The notes: a model not told the origin generated them from the letters alone. Shown: positions 35,608 to 44,355, counted from the first letter of the stretch. The stretch is DNA of 64,000 nucleotides from Prado023 sp964418695 (GCA_964418695.1 CAYQMN010000013.1:32126-96125), one strand, 5' to 3'. A program made the numbers and translations.

Positions 35608-36426
35608 CTACCCGCGCGGCTCGACGTAGAGGCACTGCCCGCCCTGCGCCACGGCCCCGTGGGCGTCGCCGATCTCGGACCGGGTGCGCCCGATCCCGGT
35701 CGGATCGACCCAGGTCTGCGCGCTCATCCAGAGGTCGCCCGGTGCCGGCTCGCGGGTCAGGTGCAGCGTCAGGTCGGTGTTGACGAAGACCAGCTGCTCG
35801 GGGCTGGCGATCCCCGAGATGCCGCTGGCCGAGTCGGCGATCGCGACCAGTCGCTCGACGCCGGCCGGCTCCTCGCCGGCGACCAGGCTGACCAGCTGGC
35901 GCGTCCACACGGTCGCCGGTCCGGCCTGGCCGAAGCTGCCCGAGCTCCAGCGCCACTCGACGGTGTCCAGGTAGCCGGCCAGCCATCCGGGCTGCCGCGG
36001 CAGCACGACGCCGTCCGGAGGCGGTGGGACAGCGGCGGTCGTGAACGAGTGGGGGAGCGGCACGGCGCGCTGGCGGACCAGCCACACGCGCAGCGTCATC
36101 ACGGGCCGGTCGGGCTGATCGGGCGTGGTCAGGCTCGCGTGCGCGATCGCCACCCGGCGGCCGGGCCGCACCATCTCCGCGCGCAGCACGAGGTCGCCGG
36201 TCGGAACCGGGGACGCGATGTCGAAGGAGAGCCGAGCTGGCAGGGCGTCGTGCGGGGCGCCGCCGAGCCGGCGGACCGCGCGGGCCAGCAGCGCGGCCGG
36301 TGGCCCGGCGTGCTGCAGGCCCAGCTCCCAGGGCCCGTTCGTCAGCTCGGTGGCATGCACCCGCGAGGTCGCTTCGGCACCGCCCGGTGCCGGCTCGTCG
36401 ATAACCTCGTACCAGGCGTCCGTCAT
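35608..36426 (-). CDS. Acyl-CoA thioesterase-like protein (double hot-dog, TesB/4HBT_3 type)
   Basis: A 272-residue protein resembling thioesterase-like superfamily proteins: a first hot-dog with HATELTNGPWELGLQHAGPP and ARLSFDIASPVPTGDLVLRAEMVRPGRRV, and a second with ASPEQLVFVNTDLTLHLTREP and the family ending SEIGDAHGAVAQGGQCLYV. This C-terminal DxxG...GQSL-like signature is typical of actinobacterial acyl-CoA thioesterases. Substrate unknown, probably an acyl-CoA. The ATG at 36426 was chosen because the domain begins right after it; the open frame runs far upstream without looking like protein. It is inserted between prfA and prmC. Confidence 0.78.
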   Translation of the reverse strand: MTDAWYEVIDEPAPGGAEATSRVHATELTNGPWELGLQHAGPPAALLARAVRRLGGAPHDALPARLSFDIASPVPTGDLVLRAEMVRPGRRVAIAHASLTTPDQPDRPVMTLRVWLVRQRAVPLPHSFTTAAVPPPPDGVVLPRQPGWLAGYLDTVEWRWSSGSFGQAGPATVWTRQLVSLVAGEEPAGVERLVAIADSASGISGIASPEQLVFVNTDLTLHLTREPAPGDLWMSAQTWVDPTGIGRTRSEIGDAHGAVAQGGQCLYVEPRG

Positions 36427-36839
36427 GGCGGCAGTCTCCCGTGCGCCCCAGGTCAGGCATCGACGGGCTCGGCCTGCGGGTGGTGGGCCGTGCTGGTCGT
36501 GCGCCGGTGGGGGGCTCCTGGTGCTGGGCGGGCGCGTCTCGTGCACGGTCCCGGCCGATCGCCCGAGGGGGTGGTCGGCCGATCCCACTGCCTCCCACTC
36601 CGTATCGGATGCCGTCCCGGTCTCGGAGGTGTCCGGATGGCCGAGGGCCAGAGCCCTGCTCGTGGTCCTCTTCGCCGCGATCGGTCGGGCCAGCCACAGA
36701 GCGCGGACTCCTTCGCGTTCTACGCTGCCCGGGTGTGGATCGAGCGGATCGGCCGGACCGGGCCGCCGCCTGCCCGAGCCCGGAGGCGCAGCCAGGTCCC
36801 GGTCTGCCAACGCCCGGCGTTCGTGGCAGGACAGTGCTG
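36427..36839. other. Divergent intergenic region
   Basis: 413 bases between the thioesterase gene (minus) and the HAD gene (plus). Frames run through it but their translations are Pro/Arg/Gly-rich and do not look like protein. It should contain both promoters, though no clear -35/-10 pair stands out; GAGACT lies six bases before the thioesterase start on the minus strand. Confidence 0.4.
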
Positions 36840-37550
36840 ATGCGTTGGCCGTGGTCACGCGCCGATCCGGATCGGGCGCTGCATGCCTGCGACCTCGTGT
36901 GCCCCGAGACCGGTAGCGGGCGGGCACTCTCGTCGGCCCCCGACCGCGCGGACCCGAGGGCCGGCGTCGAACGGGCGCCGTCGCCGGCCCTCGCGAGCCG
37001 CACCGGACCCCGTCCCTCCCGGGGCTGGGCCGGGCCGGCCGCCCCCGTCTGGCTCCTTGACGTGGACGGGGTGCTCAACGCGCACGACCCGGGCTGGAAC
37101 GGGGACGTGGCCGAAGGCTGGGCGCGCGCCGATCGGGGCCGCTTCCGCATCCGGTGGTCGCCAGCCCTGGTCCACGGCATCCGAACCCTCGCCGCCGGCG
37201 ACGTGGTCGAGGTGCGCTGGGCCACGACGTGGGTGCCGTGGATCGACGCAATCGAGGGCCTGCTCGGGCTGCCGCCCTGGGCGCTGGCCTACGACGGCCC
37301 GTACGAGGGCTCGGGTACCCCGGCGACGCCGACCCCCTGGCGCAAGCTGGACGCCGCGCTGGCCGTGGTCGAAGACGAGGGTCGACCGCTCATCTGGACC
37401 GACGACGACGCCATCCCCACCGTGGGCGAGGAGCTCGACCGGCTCACCTCGGGCGGACAGCCCGCCCTGCTCGTGCGACCGCACCATCGGCACGGCCTTC
37501 AGCCCGCGGACCTGGCCGACATAGGGGCCTTCATCAGGTCGTTCGGGTGA
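36840..37550 (+). CDS. HAD-superfamily hydrolase-like protein
   Basis: A 236-residue protein. After a poorly conserved, Arg/Pro-rich 70 residues it has HAD motif I as VWLLDVDGVLNAHDP (Asp nucleophile and acid DxD), a motif II-like VEVRWATTWVPW, and a motif III/IV region PLIWTDDDAIP. This type of small HAD with DVDGVLN is common in actinobacteria and has no assigned substrate. The start at 36840 is uncertain; only a weak AGGACA is upstream, and a later start would also keep the domain. Confidence 0.65.
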   Translation: MRWPWSRADPDRALHACDLVCPETGSGRALSSAPDRADPRAGVERAPSPALASRTGPRPSRGWAGPAAPVWLLDVDGVLNAHDPGWNGDVAEGWARADRGRFRIRWSPALVHGIRTLAAGDVVEVRWATTWVPWIDAIEGLLGLPPWALAYDGPYEGSGTPATPTPWRKLDAALAVVEDEGRPLIWTDDDAIPTVGEELDRLTSGGQPALLVRPHHRHGLQPADLADIGAFIRSFG

Positions 37551-37582
37551 CGCGCTCGAAACCCGCGCAAATCGCCCACCTG

Positions 37583-37625
37583 TGTCCGTTCTGCGCAGGT
37601 CGCTGTCCGTTTCGCGCAGGTCTGC
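37583..37625. repeat. 21-bp direct repeat
   Basis: TGTCCGTTCTGCGCAGGTCGC at 37583 followed directly by a near copy at 37604, between the HAD gene and prmC. Confidence 0.6.
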
Positions 37626-37752
37626 TGACCAGTGCGGGGGAGCCCTGTCGCGCGCCTCTCCCCGTGCCTCGCGTCCCTCCTCTTCCCGGACGAGTCCGGT
37701 GAGGGGTGCTCGGGTTCCCGACTGAGGGCTCAGACCCGGGCGGGGCGCTGGT

Positions 37753-37758
37753 TAGGGT
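37753..37758 (+). promoter_or_regulatory. -10 box, leaderless start of prmC
   Basis: TAGGGT, six bases before the GTG at 37765, which decides for 37765 over the GTG at 37759. Confidence 0.45.
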
Positions 37759-37764
37759 GTGCCG

Positions 37765-38859
37765 GTGCCGACCGCCCGTGAGCTGCTCGACGAGGCCGAG
37801 CGGCGGCTGAGCGCCGCAGACGTGCCCTCGCCGCGGGTCGATTCCGAGCTGCTGCTCACCCACGTGACGGGCCGGCCTCGGGCCCTCGTGCGTGGGGCCG
37901 GCGAGGTCGCCGAGGACCACGCGGCTGTCTTCCGTGCTCTGGTCGAGCGGCGAGCGTCCCGCATCCCGCTCCAGCACCTGACCGGCACGGCCGCCTTCCG
38001 CTACCTGGAGCTGGTGGTCGGGCCGGGCGTTTTCGTGCCCCGGCCGGAGACCGAGCTGCTGGTGGACGCGGCGCTGGCCCATCTGCGCCAGGTGAGCGCC
38101 GACCCGCCAGCTGACGACGACTCGGGGCCGATCGATGCGCGCTGGCCGGCCGGTGGGCCCCGAGCCGCCGACGTGCCGGCCGCCGGCGGCTCGGGTTCAC
38201 TCTCGGGTTCACTCTCGGGGCCAATCTCGGGGCCAGTCTCGGGGTCGGCCCCGGGTCCGGTCCTGGTCGACCTGTGCACCGGTTCGGGGGCGCTGGCCCT
38301 CGCGCTGGCCACCGAGCTGACGGGCAGCAGCGTCCATGCGGTGGAGTTCGACGACCGGGCCGCGCAGTGGGCCAAGCGCAACCTCGCCGCGCAGGCGCCC
38401 CGCGTGGCTGAGGTCGGCAGTCACCTACAGCTCCACGTCAGCGACGCGACCCGGGTCGCCGAGCCGGGCGGCCCGCTCGCGTATCTGGCAGGACGGGTGG
38501 ACGTCGTCGTCACGAACCCGCCGTACATCCCGGACGCGGCGATCCCGCGCGATCCCGAGGTCCGTGACCACGACCCGAAGCGAGCCCTGTTCGGGGGGCC
38601 GGACGGGCTGGACGTCGTGCGCGCCCTCGTGGGCCAGGCGGCCCGACTGCTTCGGCCAGGCGGGCTGCTGGCCATCGAGCACGCCGATGTCCAGGGCGAG
38701 GCGGCGCAGGACGCGGGCGTCCCGGGCGTCCTGCGCGCCGACGGCAGCTGGCGCGAGATCGCCGACCACCACGACCTCGCCGGCCTGCCCCGCTTCACCA
38801 CCGCCGTGCGCGCCGGTCCGATGGACCCTGCGCCGACTGCGAAGGACGTGCGAGTGTGA
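37765..38859 (+). CDS. prmC: Release factor glutamine methyltransferase with low-complexity insert
   Basis: A 364-residue SAM-dependent enzyme that methylates the Gln of the GGQ motif in release factors. The N-terminal helical domain (1-95) ends in FVPRPETELLVDAAL, the SAM motif is VLVDLCTGSGALALALA, and the catalytic motif is VVTNPPYIP. Between the domains, about residues 110-165 form a Gly/Ser/Pro-rich insert with GSLSGSLSGPISGPVSG, encoded by a 12-bp tandem repeat; most PrmC proteins lack it. The C-terminal tail is poorly conserved. Placement downstream of prfA is as expected, though two genes intervene. Confidence 0.92.
   Translation: MPTARELLDEAERRLSAADVPSPRVDSELLLTHVTGRPRALVRGAGEVAEDHAAVFRALVERRASRIPLQHLTGTAAFRYLELVVGPGVFVPRPETELLVDAALAHLRQVSADPPADDDSGPIDARWPAGGPRAADVPAAGGSGSLSGSLSGPISGPVSGSAPGPVLVDLCTGSGALALALATELTGSSVHAVEFDDRAAQWAKRNLAAQAPRVAEVGSHLQLHVSDATRVAEPGGPLAYLAGRVDVVVTNPPYIPDAAIPRDPEVRDHDPKRALFGGPDGLDVVRALVGQAARLLRPGGLLAIEHADVQGEAAQDAGVPGVLRADGSWREIADHHDLAGLPRFTTAVRAGPMDPAPTAKDVRV
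38191..38250 (+). repeat. 12-bp tandem repeat inside prmC
   Basis: Five units of 12 bp starting TCGGG(T/G), in frame, encoding four-residue repeats of the type SGSL/SGPI. Confidence 0.85.
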
Positions 38860-38998
38860 GGCCCCGCAACTCACCGCGGATGTCCTCGGCGTCGGGTGAG
38901 CCCAGCGGTGCTGGCGGGCGGGGGCCACGCCGTGCCGGTCCTGCGCACTCGATGTCGCGGCCGGCGGCGCTCGGGCACCTGCCCGGGGAGGGGGAGCG

Positions 38999-39832
38999 AT
39001 GACGCTGCGGGTGGGCACGTCCGACCCGGTCGAGCGAGCCCGGGGCCTGGCCGCCGCGGCGGCGGCCGTGCGGCGCGGTCGGATCGTCGGGCTGCCGCTG
39101 GACTTCTCCTACGGGATCGCTGCCGACGCGTTCTCGGAGCCGGGCGTGACCGCGCTTCGCTCGGCCAAGGGCCGGCCGGACCTGGCCGTGCCGGTCCTGG
39201 TGCCCAAGATCACCACTGTGAGCGGGATCGCGCGGCCGGACGCCGTCGCCCACGCCCTGATGCGCGACTTCTGGCCCGGTGGCCTGACCCTCGTGCTGCC
39301 CGCGCAGGCGTCCCTGGCCTGGTCGCTGACCGACGCCCGCGGCCGGATCGCGGTCCGTCAGCCGCTGCACCCGGTCGCCCTGGAGCTGCTGGAGAGGGTC
39401 GGGCCCATGGCCGCGGTCGCCGCCGGACCGGCCGGCCCGAGCGCGCCGACGGCCCCCAACCCCAACCTGGCCCTTTCCACCCCGCCTGGCCAGCCCGCCA
39501 CCACCCCCGCCCCCGCCCCCTCCGCCGGGCCCACCCCCGCCACCCCCGCCACCCTCGCCACCCCCGCCACCCCCGCACCCACGCCCACCCCCGACCCCAC
39601 GCCCGCACCCGCCCCCGATCCGCTCGCCGCCGTCTTCCCGCCCGAGCTGGCCGACCAGCTGGCCGTCCTGCTCGACGCTGGCGCCCTGCCCGGCGGCCCG
39701 CCCTCGACCGTCGTGGACCTCACCGGCCCGGCGCCGGTCCTCCTGCGTGCCGGCGCGATCGAGGTCGCCCTCCTGCGGGCGGCGTGTCCCGGGCTGGTCG
39801 TGCCTGCGGGTCGGGCCGCCGACGCGACATAG
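38999..39832 (+). CDS. YrdC/Sua5/TsaC-like protein, divergent, with low-complexity insert
   Basis: A 277-residue member of the family that makes threonylcarbamoyl-AMP for the t6A37 modification of tRNA. Family signs: YGIAADAFSEPGVTALRSAKGRP, FWPGGLTLVLPAQ, and the C-terminal STVVDLTGPAPVLLRAGAI. Two expected motifs are altered: the start reads LPLDFSYG (PTDTVYG expected) and the SANxSG loop reads AAGPAGPSAP. Residues about 155-208 are a Pro/Ala/Thr-rich insert from C-rich DNA at 39476-39620. It lies in the normal place for tsaC after prmC, so it may be the working enzyme with drifted motifs, or it may be failing. Confidence 0.7.
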   Translation: MTLRVGTSDPVERARGLAAAAAAVRRGRIVGLPLDFSYGIAADAFSEPGVTALRSAKGRPDLAVPVLVPKITTVSGIARPDAVAHALMRDFWPGGLTLVLPAQASLAWSLTDARGRIAVRQPLHPVALELLERVGPMAAVAAGPAGPSAPTAPNPNLALSTPPGQPATTPAPAPSAGPTPATPATLATPATPAPTPTPDPTPAPAPDPLAAVFPPELADQLAVLLDAGALPGGPPSTVVDLTGPAPVLLRAGAIEVALLRAACPGLVVPAGRAADAT

Positions 39833-39874
39833 AATCCGACCGTTTCCGCGTCTCCGCGCGCCCTTGGAGGGCAC

Positions 39875-41143
39875 ATGACCGACACCACCCCGTTCTGGGG
39901 GCCCGACTTCGACGCCCTCGCCGCCGAGGATCCGCAGATCGCCGGGGTGATCCTGGGCGAGCTGGACCGGCTGCGCTCGGGCCTGCAGCTCATCGCCTCG
40001 GAGAACTTCACCTCCCCCTCGGTGCTGGCCGCGCTCGGGTCGACGCTGAGCAACAAGTACGCCGAGGGGTACCCGCGCCGGCGCTACTACGGCGGCTGCG
40101 CGGTCGTCGACGACGCCGAGGAGATCGGCATCCAGCGCGCGAAGGACCTGTTCGGCGCCGAGCACGCCAACCTCCAGCCGCACTCCGGCGCGAGCGCGAA
40201 CATCGCCGCGTTCGGCGCGTTCCTGAAGCCCGGCGACACATACCTGGCGATGAGCCTGCCGCACGGCGGGCACCTCACCCACGGCGCGAAGGTGTCGTTC
40301 TCCGGCAAGTGGTTCAACCCGGTCCACTACGGCGTGAACCCGCAGACCGAGGACATCGACTACGACCAGGTCCGCGACCTGGCCAAGCAGCACGAGCCGA
40401 AGATGATCATCTGCGGCGGCTCGGCGATCCCGCGCCTGATCGACTTCGCCACGTTCCGCGAGATCGCCGACGAGGTCGGTGCGATCCTCATGGTCGACGC
40501 CGCCCACTTCATCGGCCTGGTCGCCGGCGGGGCGATCCCCAGCCCGGTGCCCTACGCCGACGTGGTGACGTTCACCACGCACAAGGTCCTGCGGGGGCCA
40601 CGAGGCGGCATGCTGGTGAGCAAGGCCGAGCACGCCGCGGCGCTGGACAAGGCGGTCTTCCCGATGATGCAGGGCGGCCCGCTCATGCACGCGGTCGCCG
40701 CCAAGGCGGTCGCGCTGAAGGAGGCCTCGACCCCCGCGTACCGGAAGTACGCCGCCGACGTCATCGCCAACTCGAAGGCGCTGACCCAGGGCCTGATCGA
40801 CCAGGGCATGCGCGCGGTCACCGGCGGCACCGACACGCACCTCGCGCTGCTGGACCTGCAGGAGACCGGCGTCACCGGCACCGACGCCGAGGCCCGCTGC
40901 GACGCGGCCGGCATCGTGCTGAACAAGAACGCGATCCCGAACGATCCGCGCCCGGCCAGCGTGGCCTCGGGCATCCGGGTCGGCACCCCGTCGGTGACCA
41001 CCCAGGGGATGGGCGTGGAGCAGATGGCCACCATCGCCGAGCTGATCGGGCGGGCGGTCCGCGACGAGGACGGCTCCGCAGCGGCCGCGATCCGCCAGTC
41101 GGTGGCCGAGCTGGTCACCACCTTCCCGGCCTACCCGCGGTAG
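39875..41143 (+). CDS. glyA: Serine hydroxymethyltransferase
   Basis: A 422-residue PLP enzyme that interconverts serine and glycine while loading tetrahydrofolate with a one-carbon unit. Seen: LIASENFTSPSVLAALGS at 40-60, the tetrahydrofolate-site YPRRRYYGG, the PLP Lys in TFTTHKVLRGPRGGM (about 230), and TDTHLALLDL. An SD-like TTGGAGGGC lies before the ATG, and a TAGAAT box at 39830-39835 could give it its own promoter. glyA between tsaC and wecA is the order in Streptomyces-like genomes. Confidence 0.96.
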   Translation: MTDTTPFWGPDFDALAAEDPQIAGVILGELDRLRSGLQLIASENFTSPSVLAALGSTLSNKYAEGYPRRRYYGGCAVVDDAEEIGIQRAKDLFGAEHANLQPHSGASANIAAFGAFLKPGDTYLAMSLPHGGHLTHGAKVSFSGKWFNPVHYGVNPQTEDIDYDQVRDLAKQHEPKMIICGGSAIPRLIDFATFREIADEVGAILMVDAAHFIGLVAGGAIPSPVPYADVVTFTTHKVLRGPRGGMLVSKAEHAAALDKAVFPMMQGGPLMHAVAAKAVALKEASTPAYRKYAADVIANSKALTQGLIDQGMRAVTGGTDTHLALLDLQETGVTGTDAEARCDAAGIVLNKNAIPNDPRPASVASGIRVGTPSVTTQGMGVEQMATIAELIGRAVRDEDGSAAAAIRQSVAELVTTFPAYPR

Positions 41144-41149
41144 CGCCGG

Positions 41150-42262
41150 GTGCGCGAGTACGGCCTGAGCCTGCTCGTCGCCGCCGCCATGGCGTACCTC
41201 GTCATGCCGGTGGTGCGCCACCTTGCCCTGCGCGCGGGCGCGGTGGCCGGGGTGCGCGACCGCGATGTCCACGACCACGCGATCCCGCGCTGGGGCGGGC
41301 TGGGGATGTTCCTCGGGCTGCTGGCCGGGATGATCCTGGCCAGCAAGCTGCCCATGATGCGCTCGGTGTTCGAGGGCAGCGCGCAGGAGTCCAAGGCGCT
41401 GCTCTCGGGCGCGGTCATCATCGTGGCCCTGGGCCTGGCCGACGACCGCTGGGAGCTGAGTGCCCTCACCAAGGCGGCCGGCCAGCTGCTGGCGGCCGGC
41501 GTGATGTCCATGCAGGGGATCGCCCTGCTCTGGCTGCCGGTCCGGGACGGCGTGCTCGTGCTGGACCCCACCACCTCGGTGATAGTGACCGTGATGATCG
41601 TGATCGTCACGGTGAACGCTATCAACTTCATCGACGGCCTGGACGGGCTGGCCGCCAGCGTCACGGGCGTCTCCTCGCTGGCGTTCTTCCTCTACGCCTA
41701 CCTGCTCAGCGTCCAGCACGGCGTGGAGCGGGCGACTCTGTCCACGCTCGTCTCCGCGCTGCTGGTCGGCATCTGCCTGGGGTTCCTGCCGCACAACGCG
41801 TTCCCCGCTCGGCTGTTCATGGGCGATACCGGCTCGATGCTCATCGGCTACCTGCTGGCCGCCAGCGCGATCACGCTGACCGGCAAGGTCGATCCGAACG
41901 CGCTGGCCGGCACGACCCTGTTGCCGGCGTTGCTGCCGATCCTGGTCCCCCTGGCGGTGCTGGCCTTGCCCCTGCTGGACCTGGCCCTGGCGGTGATCCG
42001 GCGCACCCGGGCCGGCCGTTCGCCGTTCGCCCCGGACAAGCAGCACCTGCACCACCGTCTGCTGGAGATGGGCCACTCGCAGCGGCGCGCGGTCTTCCTG
42101 CTCACCGGCTGGGCCGCGCTGGTCTCGTTCACTGCGCTGCTGACCGCCTTCGTACCCCTGGCTTGGGCGCTGGCCTTCAGCGCTCTGGGGGCCGCCCTGC
42201 TGGTCCTCGGCGTCGCCTGGCCCAGCCTGCGCCGGACCCCGACCCCGAAGGGGATCGCATGA
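41150..42262 (+). CDS. wecA: Polyprenyl-phosphate GlcNAc-1-phosphate transferase (MraY/WecA family)
   Basis: A 370-residue membrane enzyme with about 11 membrane segments that links a sugar-1-phosphate to the lipid carrier, the first step of wall polymer or arabinogalactan-type linker synthesis. Seen: DVHDHAIPRWGGLGMFLG, GLADDRWELSALTK (the DDxxD-type metal site), INFIDGLDGLAASVT and FPARLFMGDTGSMLIGYLL, then the HxHH loop KQHLHHRLLEMG. The GTG lies six bases after glyA, and its stop overlaps the next gene (ATGA). Its place just before the atp operon is conserved in actinobacteria. Confidence 0.93.
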   Translation: MREYGLSLLVAAAMAYLVMPVVRHLALRAGAVAGVRDRDVHDHAIPRWGGLGMFLGLLAGMILASKLPMMRSVFEGSAQESKALLSGAVIIVALGLADDRWELSALTKAAGQLLAAGVMSMQGIALLWLPVRDGVLVLDPTTSVIVTVMIVIVTVNAINFIDGLDGLAASVTGVSSLAFFLYAYLLSVQHGVERATLSTLVSALLVGICLGFLPHNAFPARLFMGDTGSMLIGYLLAASAITLTGKVDPNALAGTTLLPALLPILVPLAVLALPLLDLALAVIRRTRAGRSPFAPDKQHLHHRLLEMGHSQRRAVFLLTGWAALVSFTALLTAFVPLAWALAFSALGAALLVLGVAWPSLRRTPTPKGIA

Positions 42263-42804
42263 CCGAGGACGCCCCCATGACCGAGAACCCCAGCTCCGCC
42301 CCCGAGCGCTCTGCCTCGGGGCGACCCGTCCCCGAACGCTCTGCCTCCGAGCGCGCCGTCCCCGAGGGCTCTGCCGCGGATCGCCCCGCCGGGCCGACCG
42401 CGCTGGTCGCCCCGATGCGCCGGGTGCTGCGGACCGGCGGGATCGCGGCGGCCGTGGCCCTGCCGGTCTCCGGCCTTGCCGGCTGGCTGCTAGCCGGTCC
42501 CGAGGGCGCCTGGGGGGCGCTGATCGGGATGGGCATGGCCGTGGCGTTCTTCGGGATCACCGTGACGCTGTCGCTGGCCACCGCACGGATGGCCCCGACC
42601 CAGCTCGGTGTGGCGGTGCTCGCGTCGTGGCTGGCCAAGATGGTGGTGCTGCTCGCGCTCCTGGTCGTGCTGCGTGGCATGGACTTCTACTCCCGCCCGG
42701 CGCTGCTGATCTCCCTGCTGATCGGCACGATCGGCTGCCTGCTCCTGGAGGCCCGGATCGTCGCGACGACCAAGGTGCCCTACGTCGAGCCGGGGACGTC
42801 GTGA
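42259..42804 (+). CDS. ATP synthase protein I-like membrane protein
   Basis: A 181-residue protein with an Ala/Ser/Glu/Pro-rich start of 45 residues made of repeats like PERSASGRPV and PERSASERAV, then four membrane segments (for example WGALIGMGMAVAFFGITVTLSL). This size and place, between wecA and atpB, is that of the actinobacterial AtpI-like protein, thought to help assemble the c-ring. It overlaps wecA (ATGA) and the next gene (GTGA), so it is the head of a coupled run into the ATP synthase genes. Confidence 0.75.
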   Translation: MTEDAPMTENPSSAPERSASGRPVPERSASERAVPEGSAADRPAGPTALVAPMRRVLRTGGIAAAVALPVSGLAGWLLAGPEGAWGALIGMGMAVAFFGITVTLSLATARMAPTQLGVAVLASWLAKMVVLLALLVVLRGMDFYSRPALLISLLIGTIGCLLLEARIVATTKVPYVEPGTS

Positions 42805-43148
42805 GCGACGCCGGGCCGGTGGGGAGCGACCCCGGCCCGCCCCCCGGGCCGGCCGGGGACGACGCCGGGAGCGACGCCGGGCCGGTAGGCCCGGACTCTG
42901 CCGAAGGTCCCGCGCCCGCGGAGTCGCCCACCGAGCTGCACGGTGCGCTGGCGCCCCGCGGCGAGGATGTCGCGTGGTCCGCGCTGGGCACCCTGCTGGG
43001 CGGTCCGATCACCTGGGGCGGCATCGGCTGGCTGCTGGATCGGTGGCTGGGAACCAGTCCGCTGCTGACCGCGATCGGGGTGGTGGTTGGCTCCTTGACC
43101 GCATTCGGCATCGTGTATCTTCGCTTCGGACGCGACGGGCACGGTTGA
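42801..43148 (+). CDS. AtpZ/AtpI-type small membrane protein
   Basis: A 115-residue protein: a Gly/Asp/Pro-rich start of 50 residues, then two membrane segments (LGTLLGGPITWGGIGWLLDR and LLTAIGVVVGSLTAFGIVYL) with the pattern of the AtpZ/AtpI family, which supports ATP synthase assembly or Mg2+ supply. GTG start overlapping the previous stop; atpB follows after 50 bases. Confidence 0.75.
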   Translation: MSDAGPVGSDPGPPPGPAGDDAGSDAGPVGPDSAEGPAPAESPTELHGALAPRGEDVAWSALGTLLGGPITWGGIGWLLDRWLGTSPLLTAIGVVVGSLTAFGIVYLRFGRDGHG

Positions 43149-43198
43149 TCAGTCCCACGCCGGATTCGCCCCCACTCTTCAACCCGGGAAGGCCCACA

Positions 43199-44020
43199 GT
43201 GCTGAACGTTCCAGCCGTAGCAGGCGCGCTCGTTCCCGCGTCTGACGGCGGCGGCGAGGGGTTCCACGCCCCGACTATCAGCGAGTTCTTCCCGCCGCAG
43301 GTGTTCGGCGACGGGACCGTCTGGGGGCCGACCCGGATCAACCTGATCGGCATGATCATGACGATCGTCCTGGTCGTCTTCTTCGTGCTGGCCTTCCGCC
43401 GGACGACCATGGTCCCGGGCAAGCTGCAGAACCTCGGCGAGATGGCCATCGACGCGGTCTACACCAACATCATCGACGAGGTGATGGGGGAGAAGGGCCG
43501 GCGCTTCGCGCCCCTGCTGGTCACGCTGTTCTGGATGATCCTGGCGTTCAACATCACCGGCATCATCCCGGGCTTCCAGATCGCGGTGACCGCCGTGGTG
43601 GGCGTGCCGATGGTCCTCGCGCTGGTGTCCTACGTGGTCTTCAACTGGGCCGGTGTCAAGGAGCACGGCGCTGGCGCCTACCTGAAGATGAACCTCTTCC
43701 CGCCCGGCGTCCCGGCCCCGATCTACGTCCTGGTGACGCCGATCGAGTTCATCTCCACGTTCATCCTGCGCCCGGTCACGCTGACCATCCGTCTGCTGGC
43801 CAACATGATGAGCGGCCACCTGCTGCTGGTCCTGTTCTTCAGCGCGACCCACTTCTTCCTGCTCGAGGCGTCGGGTCTGCTCAAGCTCGCCTCTGCCGGC
43901 TCGCTGTTCATGGGCTTCGCCTTCACCCTGTTCGAGGTCGTCGTCGCCCTGCTGCAGGCCTACATCTTCACCCTGCTCACCGCCGTCTACATCGACGGCG
44001 CCACCAGCCACGAGCACTGA
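43199..44020 (+). CDS. atpB: ATP synthase F0 subunit a
   Basis: A 273-residue subunit a with the half-channels for protons. The essential Arg lies in LRPVTLTIRLLANMMSGHLLL, and ISEFFPPQVFGDG marks the conserved N terminus. The GTG at 43199 follows a GGGAAGG site nine bases upstream; the in-frame stretch before it belongs to a shadow of the previous gene. Confidence 0.95.
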   Translation: MLNVPAVAGALVPASDGGGEGFHAPTISEFFPPQVFGDGTVWGPTRINLIGMIMTIVLVVFFVLAFRRTTMVPGKLQNLGEMAIDAVYTNIIDEVMGEKGRRFAPLLVTLFWMILAFNITGIIPGFQIAVTAVVGVPMVLALVSYVVFNWAGVKEHGAGAYLKMNLFPPGVPAPIYVLVTPIEFISTFILRPVTLTIRLLANMMSGHLLLVLFFSATHFFLLEASGLLKLASAGSLFMGFAFTLFEVVVALLQAYIFTLLTAVYIDGATSHEH

Positions 44021-44081
44021 GGAACACCCACCCCCAGACTCCCGGGCGACCGCCACGGGCCACACGGAAGGAACCACAACA

Positions 44082-44306
44082 GTGGAGCTGCTCGCCGAGA
44101 TCTCCGGCAACGTCAACTCGATCGGCTACGGCCTGGCCGCCATCGGCCCCGGCATCGGCATCGGTGTCCTGGTCGGCAAGGCCCTCGAGGGCATCGCGCG
44201 CCAGCCCGAGGCGACCGGTGTGCTGCGCACCAACATGTTCCTGGGCATCGCCTTCACCGAGGCGCTGGCCCTGATCGGCCTGGTCGCCGGCTTCCTGTTC
44301 CAGTGA
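44082..44306 (+). CDS. atpE: ATP synthase F0 subunit c
   Basis: A 74-residue hairpin of two membrane helices that forms the rotor ring. The proton-carrying Glu60 lies in GIAFTEALALIG, and the loop ARQPEAT is standard. GTG start with a GGAAGGAA site upstream. Confidence 0.96.
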   Translation: MELLAEISGNVNSIGYGLAAIGPGIGIGVLVGKALEGIARQPEATGVLRTNMFLGIAFTEALALIGLVAGFLFQ

Positions 44307-44355
44307 TCGACGCCGCCTTCAGCGACGCGGATCCCCCAGGCGACAGGACGGGCCC

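Noticed and set aside
38896..42804. A 1302-codon plus-strand frame
   Set aside because: Only its last 181 codons (AtpI-like) are real; the rest is a frame shadow of tsaC-like, glyA and wecA.
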